Source: Clostridia bacterium
GTDB taxonomy: Bacteria; Bacillota; Clostridia; UBA1381
Reading direction: 5' to 3'
Assembly: GCA_900770405.1 (NCBI GenBank)
Contig: CAAGKL010000258.1
Coordinates: 1-7,724, forward strand
Length of the DNA stretch: 7,724 nt
Shown here: piece by piece, positions 5,474-7,724 of the stretch
Layout: every line of letters begins with the position of its first letter
How positions within the stretch are numbered: position 1 is the stretch's first letter
The notes under the pieces: model-generated
What the model was told of the DNA's origin: nothing
The model's input: the letters and a program-made list of their open reading frames with translations, nothing else
The model's database searches: none
Made by a program: the position numbers and the translations under genes

Positions 5474-6148
5474 ATGGATACGGAGCTGCTTTATTATATT
5501 CTGCGTATTGTTGGGGCGAGCGTCTGCGGGATTTGTATAGGAATTGAGCGGTCGCGCAGGTCGAAGGAGGCGGGCGTGCGCACGCACTGCATTGTGGCAC
5601 TGGGCGCGGCGCTGATGATGATTATTTCAAAATACGGTTTCACCGATACGACAATCGGCGCGGACGGTCTGCGCGGGGCAGACGGAGCGCGTATCGCGGC
5701 GCAGGTCGTGAGCGGTATAGGCTTTCTGGGCGCGGGGATGATTTTCGTGCGCAAGGATACCATAACCGGGCTGACTACGGCGGCTGGCATTTGGGTCACC
5801 TCCGGCATCGGTATGGCAATCGGCGCGGGAATGTACGGCGTGGGCTTTGCGTCGACGGTTATTGTTATTCTGGTACAGAGCATATTGCATATGCAGCTCG
5901 GGCGACATAAATGCGCGCGCCGGCTGAAGATAAAGGTGAAAAATGTTGACGAGACGGGCTTTGAGCGCAAATATATAGCGCTGCTTGAGGAAAAGGGGAT
6001 AAAGACCGACGAGGTGGGCACGGAGCGCGCAGACGGTGTGTTCAACTACACCTTCATTGCGGAAACTGAAGAGGATATTGCTGAGGATGAAATCCTTGCG
6101 CTGACCGGCTATGACGGGAGCGTCGCGTCGGCGAAGTCAATGAAATAG
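5474..6148 (+). CDS. MgtC/SapB-family membrane protein
   Basis: A 224-residue MgtC/SapB-family protein. The N-terminal half holds about five membrane helices with the family landmarks: GICIGIER (19-26) followed by R-R-S-K-E-A-G-V-R-T-H (28-38), AQVVSGIGFLGAGMIF (76-91) and TGLTTAAGIWVT (98-109). Residues about 148-224 form a soluble, ACT-like C-terminal domain, as in Salmonella MgtC. MgtC proteins aid growth in low magnesium and, in pathogens, survival in macrophages, partly by inhibiting F-type ATP synthase; homologues in non-pathogenic Firmicutes are little studied, so the role here is unproven. ATG 5474 follows AGGAGA (5461-5466) with 7 bases of spacing. Transcribed alone from a perfect promoter; the next gene is convergent, 28 bases away. 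It has no long leader of the kind that regulates Salmonella mgtC. Confidence 0.93.
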   Translation: MDTELLYYILRIVGASVCGICIGIERSRRSKEAGVRTHCIVALGAALMMIISKYGFTDTTIGADGLRGADGARIAAQVVSGIGFLGAGMIFVRKDTITGLTTAAGIWVTSGIGMAIGAGMYGVGFASTVIVILVQSILHMQLGRHKCARRLKIKVKNVDETGFERKYIALLEEKGIKTDEVGTERADGVFNYTFIAETEEDIAEDEILALTGYDGSVASAKSMK

Positions 6149-6175
6149 GCGGTGCAGTAAATCTGCACCGCCTAT
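6145..6175. terminator. Hairpin between convergent genes, probable terminator
   Basis: A perfect 13-bp stem (6145-6157 with 6163-6175) with a five-base TAAAT loop fills the gap between the two stop codons and includes the TAG of the MgtC gene. U-runs are short on both sides (UAUUUCAUU for the minus strand, UAUGUUAU for the plus), so termination strength is uncertain. Its position between convergent genes makes a shared terminator likely. Confidence 0.7.
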
Positions 6176-6176
6176 G

Positions 6177-7724
6177 TTATGCCCTCGGAAGAACATATTT
6201 GTCGTGATATTCCATATATTTATTCTTATACATCTTGCCCTTCGTCTTGATTTCGTGCGCGAACTCGTGCGATACGCCGTCATCGTCATCATACTGAATT
6301 ATGCTGATTGCGATGTTCGAGCAGTGGTCGGAAATTCGCTCGATGCTCGTGAGAATATCGGTGAAAATGAAGCCGTTTTCGATTGTGCAGCCGCCCTGCT
6401 GAAGCCGTGCGATATGGCGGTTGCGCATTTCGAGGCACAGCTCGTCCACAACCTCCTCAAGCGGCTCGACGCATTTTGCCGACTCGAGGTCGTGTTTGAT
6501 AAACGCCGTTATAGCCATCGCGACGATGTCGTTTATAGCGGCAAACAGAACCTTCGTCTCGGCGATTGCGTCGTTGGAGAAGGTGATTTTCTTCTCGGAA
6601 AGCTCCTGCGCCGATTCGCATATATTCACCGCGTGGTCGGACATACGCTCGAAATCGCCGATTGACTGCAAAAGCAACGTCACGTTTTCCGAGTCCTTGC
6701 TGCTCAGATCGTGCCCGGCAATTTTTACGAGATAATCGCCGATTCTGTCCTCGTATGCATCGACCTTCTGCTCGGTCTCAGCGATTTTATCCGCAACCGA
6801 TGCGGAATAATTGCCGACGGCGGAGATTGCGGTCAGAATATTATCCTTTGCCATTTCCGCCATTTTCTCGGTCAGGATTGCGCAGCGCTCAACCGCAAAG
6901 GACGGGCTCTGCAAAAATCTCGCATCGAGCAGCGCAAACTCGTTTTCGTCCGCCTTGTTGTCCTTGACGGTGAGCTTTGCCAAACGCTCGAGCTGCTTTG
7001 TAAAAGGCAGCAGCATAAACGTTGTCACGAGGTTGAACAGCGTGTGCACAATTGCGATCTGAGTACTGGTCACTGCCGAGTCCATAAACGTGAACTTTAT
7101 AATCGCGTTAAGCAGATAAAACAGCACGAGGAAGGTCACCGTGCCGATGATGTTGAAGTACAGGTGCACGATTGCGGCGCGGCGCGCGTTGGTTTTTGTG
7201 CCGATGCTCGAAATCATCGCTGTGACGGTAGTGCCGATATTCTGCCCTAGGATAATGGGCACCGCACTGCCGAAGGTGATGCTGCCGGTCGCGGAAAGCG
7301 CCTGCAAAATGCCGACCGAGGCAGACGAGGACTGGATTATCGCCGTCATAACTGCGCCGGCGATTACGCCGAACACAGGGTTCGAGAAGAGCACGAGGAA
7401 CTGCGCGAATTCCGGAATTTCGGCAAGTGGCTGCATTGATGTGGTCATAATCGTCATACCGGTCATCAAAATCGCAAAGCCCATCAGTATGCCGCCGATA
7501 TTCTGGCGCTGATGCTTTTTCGAGAACATAACCAAAATTGCGCCGATAAGCGCGAAAATTGGTGAAAAATTTGTCGGCATCAGCATTTTCATAAGGAAGC
7601 TTTCGCCGCTGATTGAGGTAAGGCTCAGAATCCAAGCGGTTATCGTTGTGCCGATGTTTGCGCCCATAATAACGCCGATTGCTTGCGAAAGCCGCATTAT
7701 ACCGGAGTTTACAAAGCCGACAAC
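6177..7724 (-). CDS. Na+/phosphate symporter with PhoU-like domain, N-terminus cut off
   Basis: The frame is open to the window edge (first residues V-V-G-F-V-N-S-G-I), so the start is missing; 515 residues remain of a family usually about 550-600 long. Numbering from the edge, the transporter half (1-245) shows G-A-N-I-G-T-T (21-27), the second-repeat IIQSSSA (129-135) and GQNIGTT (160-166), the duplicated Q-S-S-S and G-x-N-I-G-T-T signatures of the NptA/type II Na/Pi family. The first Q-S-S-S motif lies beyond the edge. The C-terminal part (about 265-495) is PhoU-like, with two metal-binding signatures, DFERMSDHAVNI (357-368) and SIERISDHCSNIA (460-472). These proteins import phosphate with sodium at the cytoplasmic membrane; the PhoU-like part is thought to tune activity. 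An ATG at 7697 is internal, not the true start. It ends 28 bases from the convergent MgtC-family gene. Confidence 0.95.
   Translation of the reverse strand, partial: VVGFVNSGIMRLSQAIGVIMGANIGTTITAWILSLTSISGESFLMKMLMPTNFSPIFALIGAILVMFSKKHQRQNIGGILMGFAILMTGMTIMTTSMQPLAEIPEFAQFLVLFSNPVFGVIAGAVMTAIIQSSSASVGILQALSATGSITFGSAVPIILGQNIGTTVTAMISSIGTKTNARRAAIVHLYFNIIGTVTFLVLFYLLNAIIKFTFMDSAVTSTQIAIVHTLFNLVTTFMLLPFTKQLERLAKLTVKDNKADENEFALLDARFLQSPSFAVERCAILTEKMAEMAKDNILTAISAVGNYSASVADKIAETEQKVDAYEDRIGDYLVKIAGHDLSSKDSENVTLLLQSIGDFERMSDHAVNICESAQELSEKKITFSNDAIAETKVLFAAINDIVAMAITAFIKHDLESAKCVEPLEEVVDELCLEMRNRHIARLQQGGCTIENGFIFTDILTSIERISDHCSNIAISIIQYDDDDGVSHEFAHEIKTKGKMYKNKYMEYHDKYVLPRA

Noticed and set aside
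1..7724. CRISPR arrays, tRNA or rRNA genes, transposase genes and phage or defence genes.
   Set aside because: I saw no regularly spaced direct repeats, no tRNA or rRNA signatures and no coding frames of those families in the window.

Overview
The window looks like a fragment of a metagenomic or draft assembly from a low-to-medium GC Firmicute, most likely an uncultured gut-type clostridium. The pointers are AGGAGG-type ribosome-binding sites before most genes, consensus sigma-A promoters, and the gene families present: MORN repeats, VanZ, a CrtO-type acyltransferase, a copper-amine-oxidase-like stalk domain, and a Na/Pi symporter fused to PhoU. The first 20 bases are not genomic. They match the 3' end of the Illumina TruSeq read-2 adapter, so the contig really starts at base 21.

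Layout. (1) Bases 21-3171, plus strand, form one apparent operon: the 3' part of a MORN-repeat protein, a CrtO-family membrane acyltransferase, a VanZ-family membrane protein started at TTG, and a two-HKD cardiolipin synthase. It ends in a perfect 36-bp palindromic terminator shared with the convergent gene that follows. (2) Bases 3211-5161, minus strand, hold a two-gene operon: a zinc-ribbon membrane protein, then a secreted repeat protein with a C-terminal copper-amine-oxidase-like domain. A 23-codon reading frame with a very strong ribosome-binding site precedes and overlaps the zinc-ribbon gene. (3) Bases 5162-5473 are intergenic but rich. Two back-to-back sigma-A promoters have a 12-bp palindrome between their -35 boxes. 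The minus-strand promoter would start a transcript that folds at once into a long interrupted hairpin (5242-5356) and then meets a GC-rich hairpin with a U-tract (5179-5217) just before the operon's first ribosome-binding site. That arrangement fits a transcription attenuator or riboswitch-like leader, or a stand-alone small RNA of about 180 nt. I recognise no known RNA class. (4) Bases 5474-6148, plus strand, encode an MgtC/SapB-family membrane protein behind a perfect TTGACA-17-TATAAT promoter. (5) Bases 6177-7724, minus strand, encode a NptA-type Na+/phosphate symporter with a PhoU-like C-terminus. It is cut by the window edge at its N-terminus.

Functionally, the left operon is about membrane lipids and envelope (cardiolipin synthesis, acyl transfer, VanZ). 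The right side is ion and phosphate homeostasis. The most interesting element is the structured leader in front of the zinc-ribbon and stalk-domain operon. Everything said about its regulation is inferred from sequence alone.
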